Shown here: positions 56,892 through 64,000 of the stretch, one piece after another
Numbering within the stretch: position 1 is the stretch's first letter
How the letters are laid out: each line of letters starts with the position of its first letter
Source of the DNA: Pseudomonas rhizophila
Lineage (GTDB): Bacteria; Pseudomonadota; Gammaproteobacteria; Pseudomonadales; Pseudomonadaceae
Assembly: GCF_003033885.1 (NCBI RefSeq)
Contig: NZ_CP024081.1
Coordinates: 328,232 to 392,231, forward strand
Length of the DNA: 64,000 nucleotides
Reading direction: 5' to 3'
Notes under the pieces: generated by a model
Database searches by the model: none
The model's input: only the letters and a program-made list of their open reading frames with translations
Told to the model about the DNA's origin: nothing
Translations under genes and position numbers: made by a program

Positions 56892-56915
56892 GGGCCCATC
56901 ACCAACTCGATGACG

Positions 56916-57881
56916 TTAACGAGCCACCTTGCGCGGCACAATCTTCTTGAGCAATTGCCGGGCCTTGCCCCTCAGCCGGGTCAGCCCCGACTCCTTGCCC
57001 GGTGGCGTCAGCCCTTGCTGGTGCAGCCAATCCTTCCAGCGAATCCGCTCGTCTCGTACCAGCCAGCCGTCCTGCCTGGCAAAACTCTCCGCCAGGTACA
57101 GCCCGCGGGTGCTGGCCGGGTACAGTTGATCCTTCTTCAAGGTGTACAGCTCGGGCAAGGGTTGGCCGTCCTGTAGCGGCATCAGGTAAAGATCGGGTCG
57201 CTTGCGGTCCAGGCGCGCCACCAGTTGGTCTCCCTCCAGGCGCTCATCCACATGAAACAGGCTCAGGGACTTGGCTTCCTTAGGCACATCCAGGCGCAAA
57301 TCGTAAATCAGTTGCAGCGAGGCCGTCGGCAGGTGCACGTAGGCGCGTGGTCGCTCGATCAGTTGCAGGTTGGCGCTGCGCACTGGGCGGGCCGAACCGG
57401 ACAGCGGCGTCAGGCGAAACGGCAAGGCTTCACGATAATGCAGGGCGGTGGCGTAGGGCGCGGGCAACCAGGTGTCATTGAAGCGTCCGCCAAGCCAGCC
57501 CTCGGGGGTTTCCAGAAGGCATTCTTCGGCAATTTCACTGATGGCGGTGAGCAGCGGCAGGTTAAGCTCATGGGCCGGGACATAACCGGAAATCAACTTG
57601 AGCACCACGTCGCCGCGGTCCTGTCGACGCTGGCGCACCAGCACCCAATAGTCGCGGTTCTGCCAGTGCAGGGTCAGGCGCACCGAGACACCGAGGTTTG
57701 CCAGTTCCAGGGAAAAACGCTCGGGGTCGTCCACCGTCACCGGACGGCGCCGCTGCAGGGTTTGGGAAAAGTTCAATGGCATCCCGACGCTCTGGTAAGT
57801 CAGGCCTTCGGGTGTCGCTTCGACGAACAGGGGCAGGGTCTTGAAGTTGCTGGGGTTTTTTCTGATGAGCGTGCGCGGCAT
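56916..57881 (-). CDS. Unrecognised protein with a Nudix-like motif (321 aa), PA4993-like
   Basis: I do not recognise a named family. It sits where PAO1 has a hypothetical gene near aldo/keto reductase PA4992 (from memory). Residues 99-123 read G, five residues, E, nine residues, then SEIAEECLL, close to the Nudix box GX5EX7REUXEEXGU but two residues longer and without the Arg and Gly. The metal Glu pair (E119, E120) is present. A second half has HLPTASLQLIYDLRLDVPKE and a basic C-terminus (RGKARQLLKKIVPRKVAR). No signal or membrane helix. The stop lies 24 bases past the REP element. Confidence 0.7.
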   Translation of the reverse strand: MPRTLIRKNPSNFKTLPLFVEATPEGLTYQSVGMPLNFSQTLQRRRPVTVDDPERFSLELANLGVSVRLTLHWQNRDYWVLVRQRRQDRGDVVLKLISGYVPAHELNLPLLTAISEIAEECLLETPEGWLGGRFNDTWLPAPYATALHYREALPFRLTPLSGSARPVRSANLQLIERPRAYVHLPTASLQLIYDLRLDVPKEAKSLSLFHVDERLEGDQLVARLDRKRPDLYLMPLQDGQPLPELYTLKKDQLYPASTRGLYLAESFARQDGWLVRDERIRWKDWLHQQGLTPPGKESGLTRLRGKARQLLKKIVPRKVAR

Positions 57882-57915
57882 GTCGGCTCCTTCCTTAAGG
57901 CCGCGCAGGGCGGCG

Positions 57916-58728
57916 TCAGTTTTTACGTAGGACCTTGGCTACGGTCGCGACGTTATGGGCGAGGTGCAGCGGATTGATGGTGCCGACAATAGCACTGGCG
58001 ACACCGGGATGTTCAAACAACAGTTCGAAGCTGGCCCGGACCGGGTCCACGCCAGGGTTCAGGCAGACGTGACCGCTGGCCAAGGCTTTCTTCACCAGAA
58101 TGGCCTTGCCATGCAAGGCTGCGTAGTCAATGACAGTCTTCTCGTTTCGTTCGTTCAGATTGTAGGTGACCATCGCGCAATCGCCTTGCTCCAGGGCTTT
58201 CAAACCGCCCTCGACGGTTTTGCCGGAAAAACCGAAGCCGCCGATCTTGCCCTCGCGCTTGAGCGCCGCCAGGGTTGGGTAGACCTCGCTGTCGTTGAGG
58301 ATCGCCAGGTCGTTGCCGTCGGAGTGCACCAGCACCATGTCGATGTAGTCCGTTTCCAGGCGCTTGAGGCTGCGTTCCACCGAGAGTCGGGTGTGGGCGG
58401 CACTGAAATCGTGGTGCGACTGGCCGTCACTGAACTCTTCACCGACCTTGCTGACAATCACCCAATCCTGACGCTGGCCGCGCAACAACGGGCCCAGGCG
58501 TTCTTCGCTGCGGCCATAGGCCGGCGCGGTGTCGATCAGGTTGATGCCCAGGTCACGCGCCAGTTTGAGCAGCATGCGCGCTTCGTCGTCATCGGGAATC
58601 TGGAAACCGTTGGGGTATTTGACCCCCTGGTCGCGGCCGAGCTTGACGGTCCCCAGGCCCAGGGGTGAAACCCGCGGGCCGTTATTGCCCAGCGGGCGAT
58701 GCAAGTCGTGCAGGGTCGGTTGGCTCAT
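57916..58728 (-). CDS. Aldo/keto reductase (270 aa)
   Basis: NADPH-dependent reductase of carbonyl compounds, TIM-barrel fold. It starts SQPTLHDLHRPLGNNGPRVS and has GLGTVKLGRDQGVKYP, the catalytic Asp-Tyr pair in LIDTAPAYGRSEERLGPLL, the Lys in WVIVSKVGEEFSD and the His in YIDMVLVHSDGNDL. The NADP region near the C-terminus is ASAIVGTINPLHLAHNVATV. ATG 58728 overlaps the stop of the FAD oxidoreductase gene (ATGA), so the two are coupled. Its frame stays open upstream, but that part overlaps the neighbour. The substrate is unknown. Confidence 0.9.
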   Translation of the reverse strand: MSQPTLHDLHRPLGNNGPRVSPLGLGTVKLGRDQGVKYPNGFQIPDDDEARMLLKLARDLGINLIDTAPAYGRSEERLGPLLRGQRQDWVIVSKVGEEFSDGQSHHDFSAAHTRLSVERSLKRLETDYIDMVLVHSDGNDLAILNDSEVYPTLAALKREGKIGGFGFSGKTVEGGLKALEQGDCAMVTYNLNERNEKTVIDYAALHGKAILVKKALASGHVCLNPGVDPVRASFELLFEHPGVASAIVGTINPLHLAHNVATVAKVLRKN

Positions 58729-59900
58729 GGCAGCAGTTGCTCCCAGGCCGGGATGCCCATGGGCGGTTTCTGCAGGTCCGGCAATGGCGCCGGATGGCTG
58801 GGGGTGATGCCATCGCGTTGCAGCGTGGCGATCACTCGATCGGCAAAGTCCGGGGCCAGGGCCAGTTTGGTCGGCCAGCCCACCAGCAGGCGATCCTGTT
58901 CGGCGAGAAAGGCGTTGTCCGGGCGGGTCAGGCCCGATTGCAGCGGTTCGGCGCGGTCGACCCGCAGCGTGGCCCATTGTGCGGCGCTGAGGTCGACCCA
59001 GGGCAGCAATTGGCCAAGTTCTTTCTGGGCGGTAGCAATCTGCGCGGCGGGCTCGCGGGCCACGCCGTCGGCTTCGGCAATGTCGCCGCCCAAGTACCAG
59101 ACCCATTGGCCATCGGCGGCCGGGTGGGTGGTCACGGTGATGCGCGGCTTCGGCCCGCCCCCCAGGCAGTGAGCGTACAGCGGCTTGAGGCTCGGTCCCT
59201 TGACCAGCACCATGTGCAATGGCCGACGCTGCATGGCCGGTTGCTCCAGGCCCAGGGCACTGAGCAGATCGGCGGTGCCGGCCCCGGCGCTGAGGACGAT
59301 ACGCTGGGCGCGGATCTCGCGGCCATCAACCTTGAGGCCGATCAGTTCGTCGCCGTCGCGCAACGGCTCGATATCTTTGCCGGCCAGCAAACCATCGCCG
59401 GCCAGATCTGCCAGCCGCGCAAGCAGGCTGGGGACGTCCACCACCAACTCGGCCAGGCGATAGACCTTGCCCTTGAAGCGCTTGTCTTGCAGGGCCGGCG
59501 GCAGTTGCTCGCCCTTGACCTGATCGACCCGCCCACGCACGGCCTTGCTGGCGAAGAAGCTGGTGAGGTTGCCGGCCAGGGTGCCGGGAGACCAGAGGTA
59601 GTGAGCTTCGGACAGCAGGCGCACGCCGGACAGATCCAGTTCGCCCTCGCCGGCCAGGGCTTCGCGCCAGCGGCGTGGCATGTCGGCGATGGCTTCCGAG
59701 GCGCCGGTGAGGGCACCGTGCAAGGCGTACTTGGCGCCACCATGGATGATGCCCTGGGATTTGATGCTCTGCCCGCCGCCGAGGCTGGCGCTTTCCACCA
59801 ACACAGTCGAAAAGCCCTGGCGGCGCAGGCGCGCATTCAGCCAGAGGCCGGCGACTCCGGCGCCGACAATCAGAACGTCGGTGGAAATAACGGATGGCAT
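58725..59900 (-). CDS. FAD-dependent oxidoreductase, DAO family (391 aa)
   Basis: A flavoprotein with an N-terminal dinucleotide fold (DVLIVGAGVAGLWLNARLRR) and the second family block SIKSQGIIHGGAKYALHGAL, which looks like the glycerol-3-phosphate dehydrogenase / D-amino-acid oxidase superfamily. Other parts are LSAGAGTADLLSALGL, the FAD/substrate closing segment PDNAFLAEQDRLLVGWPTKL and a Pro-rich end. It is translated with the aldo/keto reductase, so they may process one metabolite in sequence. Homologous to the hypothetical gene at PA4991 by position (from memory). The true substrate is unknown. Confidence 0.85.
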   Translation of the reverse strand: MPSVISTDVLIVGAGVAGLWLNARLRRQGFSTVLVESASLGGGQSIKSQGIIHGGAKYALHGALTGASEAIADMPRRWREALAGEGELDLSGVRLLSEAHYLWSPGTLAGNLTSFFASKAVRGRVDQVKGEQLPPALQDKRFKGKVYRLAELVVDVPSLLARLADLAGDGLLAGKDIEPLRDGDELIGLKVDGREIRAQRIVLSAGAGTADLLSALGLEQPAMQRRPLHMVLVKGPSLKPLYAHCLGGGPKPRITVTTHPAADGQWVWYLGGDIAEADGVAREPAAQIATAQKELGQLLPWVDLSAAQWATLRVDRAEPLQSGLTRPDNAFLAEQDRLLVGWPTKLALAPDFADRVIATLQRDGITPSHPAPLPDLQKPPMGIPAWEQLLP

Positions 59901-59971
59901 GCAGCGACCTCAGTGTTCAAGACGAGGGCGCAGTATACAGACTCGATGGATGGAGTTTTCGCCGCTCAACC

Positions 59972-60057
59972 TGTGGGAGCAACGCTTGCTCGCGATACCG
60001 GCGCCTCGGTTCCAGAGAGACCGCGTCATTTTATCGCGGGCAAGCCTTGCTCCCACA
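59972..60057. repeat. REPIN, family A
   Basis: TGTGGGAGCAACGCTTGCTC then GCGATAC, middle CGGCGCCTCGGTTCCAGAGA, and ATCGCGGGCAAGCCTTGCTC CCACA. Nearly the same as the elements at 1407 and 62736. Confidence 0.88.
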
Positions 60058-60105
60058 GATTTCTCCTTGCCACACATGTGCTATCAGCCCCATTAATCCA
60101 TGTTT

Positions 60106-60438
60106 TCAGTGCCCGGCAGTCTTGGAAAACAGCTGGATCACCACCACCCCCAGTACAATCAACGCCATCCCCAGCATCGCCGGCACGTCCAGCTTCTGCC
60201 CGTAGATGAACAGCGCCGCCACGCTGACCATGACGATCCCCATCCCAGCCCAGACCGCATATGCCACGCCCACCGGAACGGTGCGCACCACCAGGGTCAG
60301 CATCCAGAATGCGATGCCGTAGCCGGCGATCACCAGCAGCAGAGGCAGGGGTGTGCTCAAGCCTTTGATCGCTTTCATCGACACGGTGGCGATCACTTCG
60401 GCGCAGATGGCGATGGCCAGGTAGTAGTAAGCGTTCAT
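60106..60438 (-). CDS. Small multidrug resistance transporter, EmrE family (110 aa)
   Basis: A four-helix SMR pump that exports cationic or guanidinium compounds as an antiparallel dimer against protons. The helices start at about 2, 32, 57 and 87; the essential acidic residue is Glu14 in YYLAIAICAEVIATVSMKA, followed by the typical SMKAIKGLSTPLP. The middle motif AYAVWAGMGIVMV and end GMALIVLGVVVIQLFSKT are also standard. PAO1 carries EmrE at this place (PA4990). The LysR gene upstream runs the other way, and a perfect palindrome lies between them. Substrate range, including whether it is a Gdx-type guanidinium exporter, is unproven. Confidence 0.92.
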   Translation of the reverse strand: MNAYYYLAIAICAEVIATVSMKAIKGLSTPLPLLLVIAGYGIAFWMLTLVVRTVPVGVAYAVWAGMGIVMVSVAALFIYGQKLDVPAMLGMALIVLGVVVIQLFSKTAGH

Positions 60439-60513
60439 AGGCGAAAATCCTCTTGAAGGGTGCGTCTTTCTGTGTGGACATTTTAGGGCACGGTCAGATG
60501 GGGTAAAGTCATT

Positions 60514-60536
60514 ACCTATCTGTATACGAGATAGGT
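60514..60536. promoter_or_regulatory. Perfect palindrome in the SMR-LysR intergenic region
   Basis: ACCTATCT and AGATAGGT flank GTATACG. TATCT-N7-AGATA includes the T-N11-A core of LysR sites. It ends six bases before the LysR start codon, so binding would repress the regulator, and it is 76 bases upstream of the SMR start. Confidence 0.65.
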
Positions 60537-60542
60537 CGGGGC

Positions 60543-61433
60543 ATGAGTGTTCTGTGGAATCTGGAGCAGCTGCGGCTGTTTGTCGGTGTCGCCGAGAAAC
60601 GTTCGTTTTCCGCCGTGGCGCGGGACCAGCGCAAGGCTCAATCGGCCATTAGCAGCGCGATTGCGTTGTTGGAAACCGACCTGGGCGTGACGCTGTTCGA
60701 GCGCAGCAGTGGCCGCCAGCCGAAGCTCACCGAAGCCGGCGAGGCCTTGTTGGAAGAGGCGCGGGAAGTGCTGCGCCAGTGTGAGCGTCTCAATGGCCGG
60801 GCCCTGGCCCTGATGCGCGGTCAGGAGGCGATGTTGCGCCTGGCTCAGGATGAGGCGATGCCCTATCAGCCGGTCATCGACAGCCTGGCGGCCCTGGCCG
60901 AGCGGTTCCCGACCCTCGAGGTACAACTGGCCAGCGCCGCGCAGGGCGATGTGGCGCGCAAACTGGTGGAGCGCCGCGCTGACCTGGGGTTGTTGTTTTA
61001 TCACGACCAGATCCCCGAAGCGCTGGAGCGCCGGGTGCTGGGCAGCGTCGAGATGGTCACGGTCTGTGGCAGGGGGCATCCACTGGCGAGCCATGATTAC
61101 GTGACCTGCCTGGAAATGGCCCGGCATCGGCAATTGCTCATGGCGACCCAGTCCAGTGTCTACCCCGGGAGTGAACAGGCCAGCCCGCAGGTCTGGCGCG
61201 CCGACAGTTTCTACGTCTTGGCCGAATGGCTGAGAAGCGGCCTGGGCTGGGCGTGGCTGCCACGGCATGTGGTGCAGTACCCGGCGTACCTGGGGGATAT
61301 GGTCGAGCTCAACAGTGAGTGGACCCCGCCGGCCCTGGTGGTGGAACTGGTCTGGCGCCGCGACGAGCCTTTGGGCCCGGCCGCGCGCTGGCTGGCGGAA
61401 CGTTTTGCCGTGCAGTTGCAGGCGATCGGCTGA
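60543..61433 (+). CDS. LysR-family transcriptional regulator (296 aa), PA4989-like
   Basis: N-terminal winged HTH (LEQLRLFVGVAEKRSFSAVA and KAQSAISSAIALLETDLGVT, ending FERSSGRQPKLTEAGEALLE), linker helix to about 90, then a substrate-binding domain (VIDSLAALAERFPTLEVQLA, LGLLFYHDQIPEALERRVLG, WVAERF-like end WLAERFAVQLQAIG). It diverges from the SMR transporter gene, as LysR regulators often do from their targets, and shares a palindrome with it. It is followed 22 bases later by waaA on the same strand, so transcripts may run into it. The inducer is unknown. Confidence 0.9.
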   Translation: MSVLWNLEQLRLFVGVAEKRSFSAVARDQRKAQSAISSAIALLETDLGVTLFERSSGRQPKLTEAGEALLEEAREVLRQCERLNGRALALMRGQEAMLRLAQDEAMPYQPVIDSLAALAERFPTLEVQLASAAQGDVARKLVERRADLGLLFYHDQIPEALERRVLGSVEMVTVCGRGHPLASHDYVTCLEMARHRQLLMATQSSVYPGSEQASPQVWRADSFYVLAEWLRSGLGWAWLPRHVVQYPAYLGDMVELNSEWTPPALVVELVWRRDEPLGPAARWLAERFAVQLQAIG

Positions 61434-61455
61434 AAACCCGATAAACTCCGCCGCC

Positions 61456-62730
61456 ATGAACAGAACTCTCTATAGCGCATTGTTTTATCTGGGGCTGCCA
61501 CTGGTAGCGATTCGGCTCTGGTTGCGGGCACGCAAGGCGCCGGCCTACGCCCGGCGCATCGGCGAGCGTTTTTCCTGGGGGTTGCCGGTGATGGTGCCGG
61601 GAGGCATCTGGGTCCACGCCGTGTCGGTGGGCGAGAGCATTGCCGCCGCGCCGATGATCCGCGCCTTGCTGCAACGTTATCCACAACTGCCGATCACGGT
61701 CACCTGCATGACGCCCACCGGTTCCGAGCGCATCCAGGCGTTGTTCGCCAACGAGCCGCGCATCCAGCATTGCTATTTGCCCTACGACTTGCCCTGCGCG
61801 GCCAACCGTTTCCTCGATCGGGTTCGGCCGGTGCTCGCGGTGATCATGGAAACCGAATTGTGGCCCAACCACATTCATCAATGCGCCAGGCGCGGCATCC
61901 CTGTTGCCCTGGCCAACGCGCGACTGTCGGAGCGTTCTGCGCGCGGTTATGCACGTTTGCCCAAACTCACCCGGCCAATGCTCGCCGAGATGAGCCTGTT
62001 CGCTGTCCAGACCGAAGCCGAGGCCGAGCGCTTGCGCCAGTTGGGTGCCCGCGCGCAAAACGTCGAGGTCACCGGTTCGATCAAGTTCGACCTGACCATC
62101 GACCCGCAACTGTTGGAAAGCGCCAGCGCCTTGCGCCATGAGTGGCAAGCGACGGAGCGCCCGGTATGGATCGCCGCCAGCACCCATGAAGGCGAAGATG
62201 AGGTGGTGCTGGCCGCCCACCGTCGGTTGCTCGCCAGTTATCCCGATGCGTTGCTGATCCTGGTGCCGCGCCATCCCGAGCGTTTCGATTCAGTGCATCA
62301 ATTGTGTGAGAACGAAGGTTTCGCCACGGTGCGGCGTTCCAGCGCACAGCCTGTCACTGCCCAGACCACGGTGCTGTTGGGCGATACCATGGGCGAGCTG
62401 TTGTTTCTCTACGCGCTGGCCGACAGCGCGTTTGTCGGCGGCAGCCTGGTACCCAACGGCGGCCATAACCTGCTGGAACCGGCGGCACTGGCCAAACCGG
62501 TGCTCAGCGGGCCGCACCTGTTCAACTTCCTCGAAATTGCCGCGCAACTGCGCGAGGCCGGGGCGCTGACGGAAGTCGAAGACGCCGAAAGCCTGGCCTT
62601 GGCGGTACAACGCCTGTTCGAACTGCCTCGCGATGCCCAGCGCATGGCCGAGGCGGGGCTTGCGGTGATGCGCACCAATCAGGGCGCGTTGCAGCGGTTA
62701 CTGGAGGGGTTGGGGCGGTTGATCGACTGA
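61456..62730 (+). CDS. waaA: Kdo transferase WaaA (424 aa)
   Basis: Adds two Kdo residues from CMP-Kdo to lipid IVA, the step that links lipid A to the core. It starts [20 protein letters not shown], a single membrane anchor, then has [30 protein letters not shown] with the catalytic Glu, the [16 protein letters not shown] and [19 protein letters not shown] regions, and the CMP-Kdo site [33 protein letters not shown] and [20 protein letters not shown]. Length matches other Pseudomonas WaaA (425). No clear ribosome site precedes the ATG; translation may follow from LysR readthrough. Confidence 0.96.
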   Translation: MNRTLYSALFYLGLPLVAIRLWLRARKAPAYARRIGERFSWGLPVMVPGGIWVHAVSVGESIAAAPMIRALLQRYPQLPITVTCMTPTGSERIQALFANEPRIQHCYLPYDLPCAANRFLDRVRPVLAVIMETELWPNHIHQCARRGIPVALANARLSERSARGYARLPKLTRPMLAEMSLFAVQTEAEAERLRQLGARAQNVEVTGSIKFDLTIDPQLLESASALRHEWQATERPVWIAASTHEGEDEVVLAAHRRLLASYPDALLILVPRHPERFDSVHQLCENEGFATVRRSSAQPVTAQTTVLLGDTMGELLFLYALADSAFVGGSLVPNGGHNLLEPAALAKPVLSGPHLFNFLEIAAQLREAGALTEVEDAESLALAVQRLFELPRDAQRMAEAGLAVMRTNQGALQRLLEGLGRLID

Positions 62731-62735
62731 GTATC

Positions 62736-62822
62736 TGTGGGAGCAACGCTTGCTCGCGATGCAAGCGCCCCGGTTCCAGGGCGATCGAGTTGTATTCATC
62801 GCGGGCAAGCCTTGCTCCCACA
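62736..62822. repeat. REPIN, family A
   Basis: TGTGGGAGCAACGCTTGCTC then GCGATGC, middle CGCCCCGGTTCCAGGGCGAT, and ATCGCGGGCAAGCCTTGCTC CCACA. It separates converging waaA and the TolC-type gene. Confidence 0.88.
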
Positions 62823-62855
62823 GGGAGGTTGCTGAGGGGGCTTCCCTCCGAGGGG

Positions 62856-64000
62856 TTACTGCGTCGGCCGCGAGCGCAGTTGCTCCGCCGCAGCCTGTGC
62901 CAGATCCGGCGGTAGAAAGTCCTTGTCCGGGTTGTAGTCGGGTTTGAGATAGCGCGACAGGTCCTGCAGATCCGATGGGCTCAACGTACCCGCTGCCTGC
63001 TTGAGCCGCAGGTTGTCGAGGATGTAGTCGTAGCGGGCGTTGTTGTAGTTGCGCACCGAGGTGTACAGCTGACGCTGGGCATCGAGTACATCGACGATGT
63101 TGCGCGTGCCCACCTGGTAACCGATCTCCGTGGCTTCCACTGCGCTCTGGTTGGAGATGATGGACTGGCGGCGGGCCTGGACCTGTTCCACATCGGTATT
63201 CACCGCCCGGTGCAGGTTGCGGGTGTTCTCCACCACCTGCCGGCGCAGGGCCTCGCGCTGTTGTTCGGTCTGAGTCAGTTGCGAGTAGGATTCGCGAACC
63301 TGAGAGCTGGTCAGCCCGCCGCTGTAGATCGGGATGCTCAATTGCAGGCCGATGGTGCGTTGCTCGGCATCGCCACCATAACGCTGACCGGTGGGGCTGG
63401 GGTTGGTAAAACCGAGGCCATCGTTGTCGCCTTTTTTGTATTGGGCGATCGCATCGAGGGTCGGGGCATGCCCGGACTTGCGCTGACGCAGGGTGTCCTC
63501 GGCGGCCGTGACGGCGTAGTTGCTGGCCAGTAGATTGAGGTTCTGCTTGGCGGCCGTATCGACCCAGGCCTTGGCGTCGTTCGGTGCCGGCGGCAGGATC
63601 GGCAGCGTGTGGACGATGCCCTGGAGCGAGTTGTACTGACGGTTGGTCAGGGTGATCAGGGCTTCGAAGGCGTCGTCGACCTGCCGCTGGGCCAGGATCC
63701 GGTTGGCTCGCGCGGTGTCGTAGCTGGCCTGGGATTGCAGCACGTCGGTCTTGTCCGACAGACCCACGTCGAAGCGCTCGTTGGACTGGTCGAGCTGACG
63801 CTTGAACGCCGCTTCCTCGGCCTTGGTCGAGGCCAGGTTGTCCTGGCTGCGCAGCACGTTGAAATAGCTCTCGGCGCTTTGCAGGATCATGTTCTGTTCA
63901 GTGGCCGAGAGTTGCAGCGACGCTTGTTCGTTGACCGACTTCGCCGCCTGGAACTGAAACCAGCGATCGGCACGGAAAATCGGCTGGGACAGCGTGGCCT
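62856..64000 (-). CDS. tolC: TolC-family outer membrane channel, 3' part (381 codons visible)
   Basis: The outer membrane duct used by type I secretion and tripartite efflux pumps. The frame is open to the window edge, so the N-terminus and signal peptide are outside; the ATG at 63890 is internal. Visible are two outer membrane efflux protein repeats: LIKE-type helices [60 protein letters not shown], then the beta-strand part [20 protein letters not shown] and [20 protein letters not shown]. It ends [20 protein letters not shown], as in Pseudomonas TolC-like proteins. In PAO1 the homologue (PA4974, from memory) lies farther from waaA. Confidence 0.88.
   Translation of the reverse strand, partial: ATLSQPIFRADRWFQFQAAKSVNEQASLQLSATEQNMILQSAESYFNVLRSQDNLASTKAEEAAFKRQLDQSNERFDVGLSDKTDVLQSQASYDTARANRILAQRQVDDAFEALITLTNRQYNSLQGIVHTLPILPPAPNDAKAWVDTAAKQNLNLLASNYAVTAAEDTLRQRKSGHAPTLDAIAQYKKGDNDGLGFTNPSPTGQRYGGDAEQRTIGLQLSIPIYSGGLTSSQVRESYSQLTQTEQQREALRRQVVENTRNLHRAVNTDVEQVQARRQSIISNQSAVEATEIGYQVGTRNIVDVLDAQRQLYTSVRNYNNARYDYILDNLRLKQAAGTLSPSDLQDLSRYLKPDYNPDKDFLPPDLAQAAAEQLRSRPTQ

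Overview
The window is a chromosomal segment from a Pseudomonas of the fluorescens/putida side of the genus. The evidence is high GC, Pseudomonas-type REP inverted repeats between many genes, and a gene order that, as I remember it, follows P. aeruginosa PAO1 from about PA5023 down to PA4974: selO, a MscK-like channel, a K+/H+ antiporter, acyl-CoA dehydrogenase, rlmJ, msrA, dipA, aceF, aceE, glnE, the waa core cluster, msbA, hldE, an SMR transporter, a LysR regulator, waaA and tolC. That correspondence is from memory and was not aligned here.

Layout. 1-1.4 kb: the end of a probable LysR gene, a small disordered protein, and a higBA toxin-antitoxin locus whose toxin carries a +1 frameshift. 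1.5-8.2 kb (minus): an envelope/osmotic run nhaP2, mscK, selO. 8.4-12.8 kb: a chemoreceptor with a sigma28-like promoter, a coiled-coil plus ZapA-like pair, and an acyl-CoA dehydrogenase. 13-19 kb: divergent putA and putP around a control region with five GTTGCA-type PutA sites. 19-23.6 kb: a DUF2165 membrane protein with a hairpin over its ribosome binding site, an orphan vgrG plus DUF4123 adaptor pair with no effector gene, and rlmJ. 23.7-33.3 kb (minus): msrA, the phosphodiesterase dipA, a PhoD-like phosphatase, and aceEF with its terminator and two upstream palindromes. 33.7-36.6 kb: glnE. 36.9-56.8 kb: lipopolysaccharide core synthesis (waaF, waaC, waaG, waaP, three further kinase-like genes, a carbamoyltransferase, four glycosyltransferases, a pseudokinase-like gene, an O-antigen ligase family gene, msbA, then a sulfotransferase plus APS kinase pair, and hldE). 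56.9-64 kb: an unrecognised protein with a Nudix-like motif, an aldo/keto reductase and FAD oxidoreductase pair, a divergent SMR/LysR pair around a palindrome, waaA, and the 3' part of a tolC-type gene cut by the window edge.

How it works together. The centre of the window is an assembly line for lipid A-core. HldE makes ADP-heptose; WaaA adds Kdo; WaaC and WaaF add heptoses; WaaG and the other glycosyltransferases extend the core; WaaP and relatives phosphorylate it; the carbamoyltransferase decorates it; MsbA flips it; and the WaaL-like protein joins a distal polymer. The most unusual part is the overlapping sulfotransferase and APS kinase genes inside this cluster, which suggest a dedicated PAPS supply for sulfating a surface glycan. 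I found no tRNA, rRNA, CRISPR array, insertion sequence or phage.
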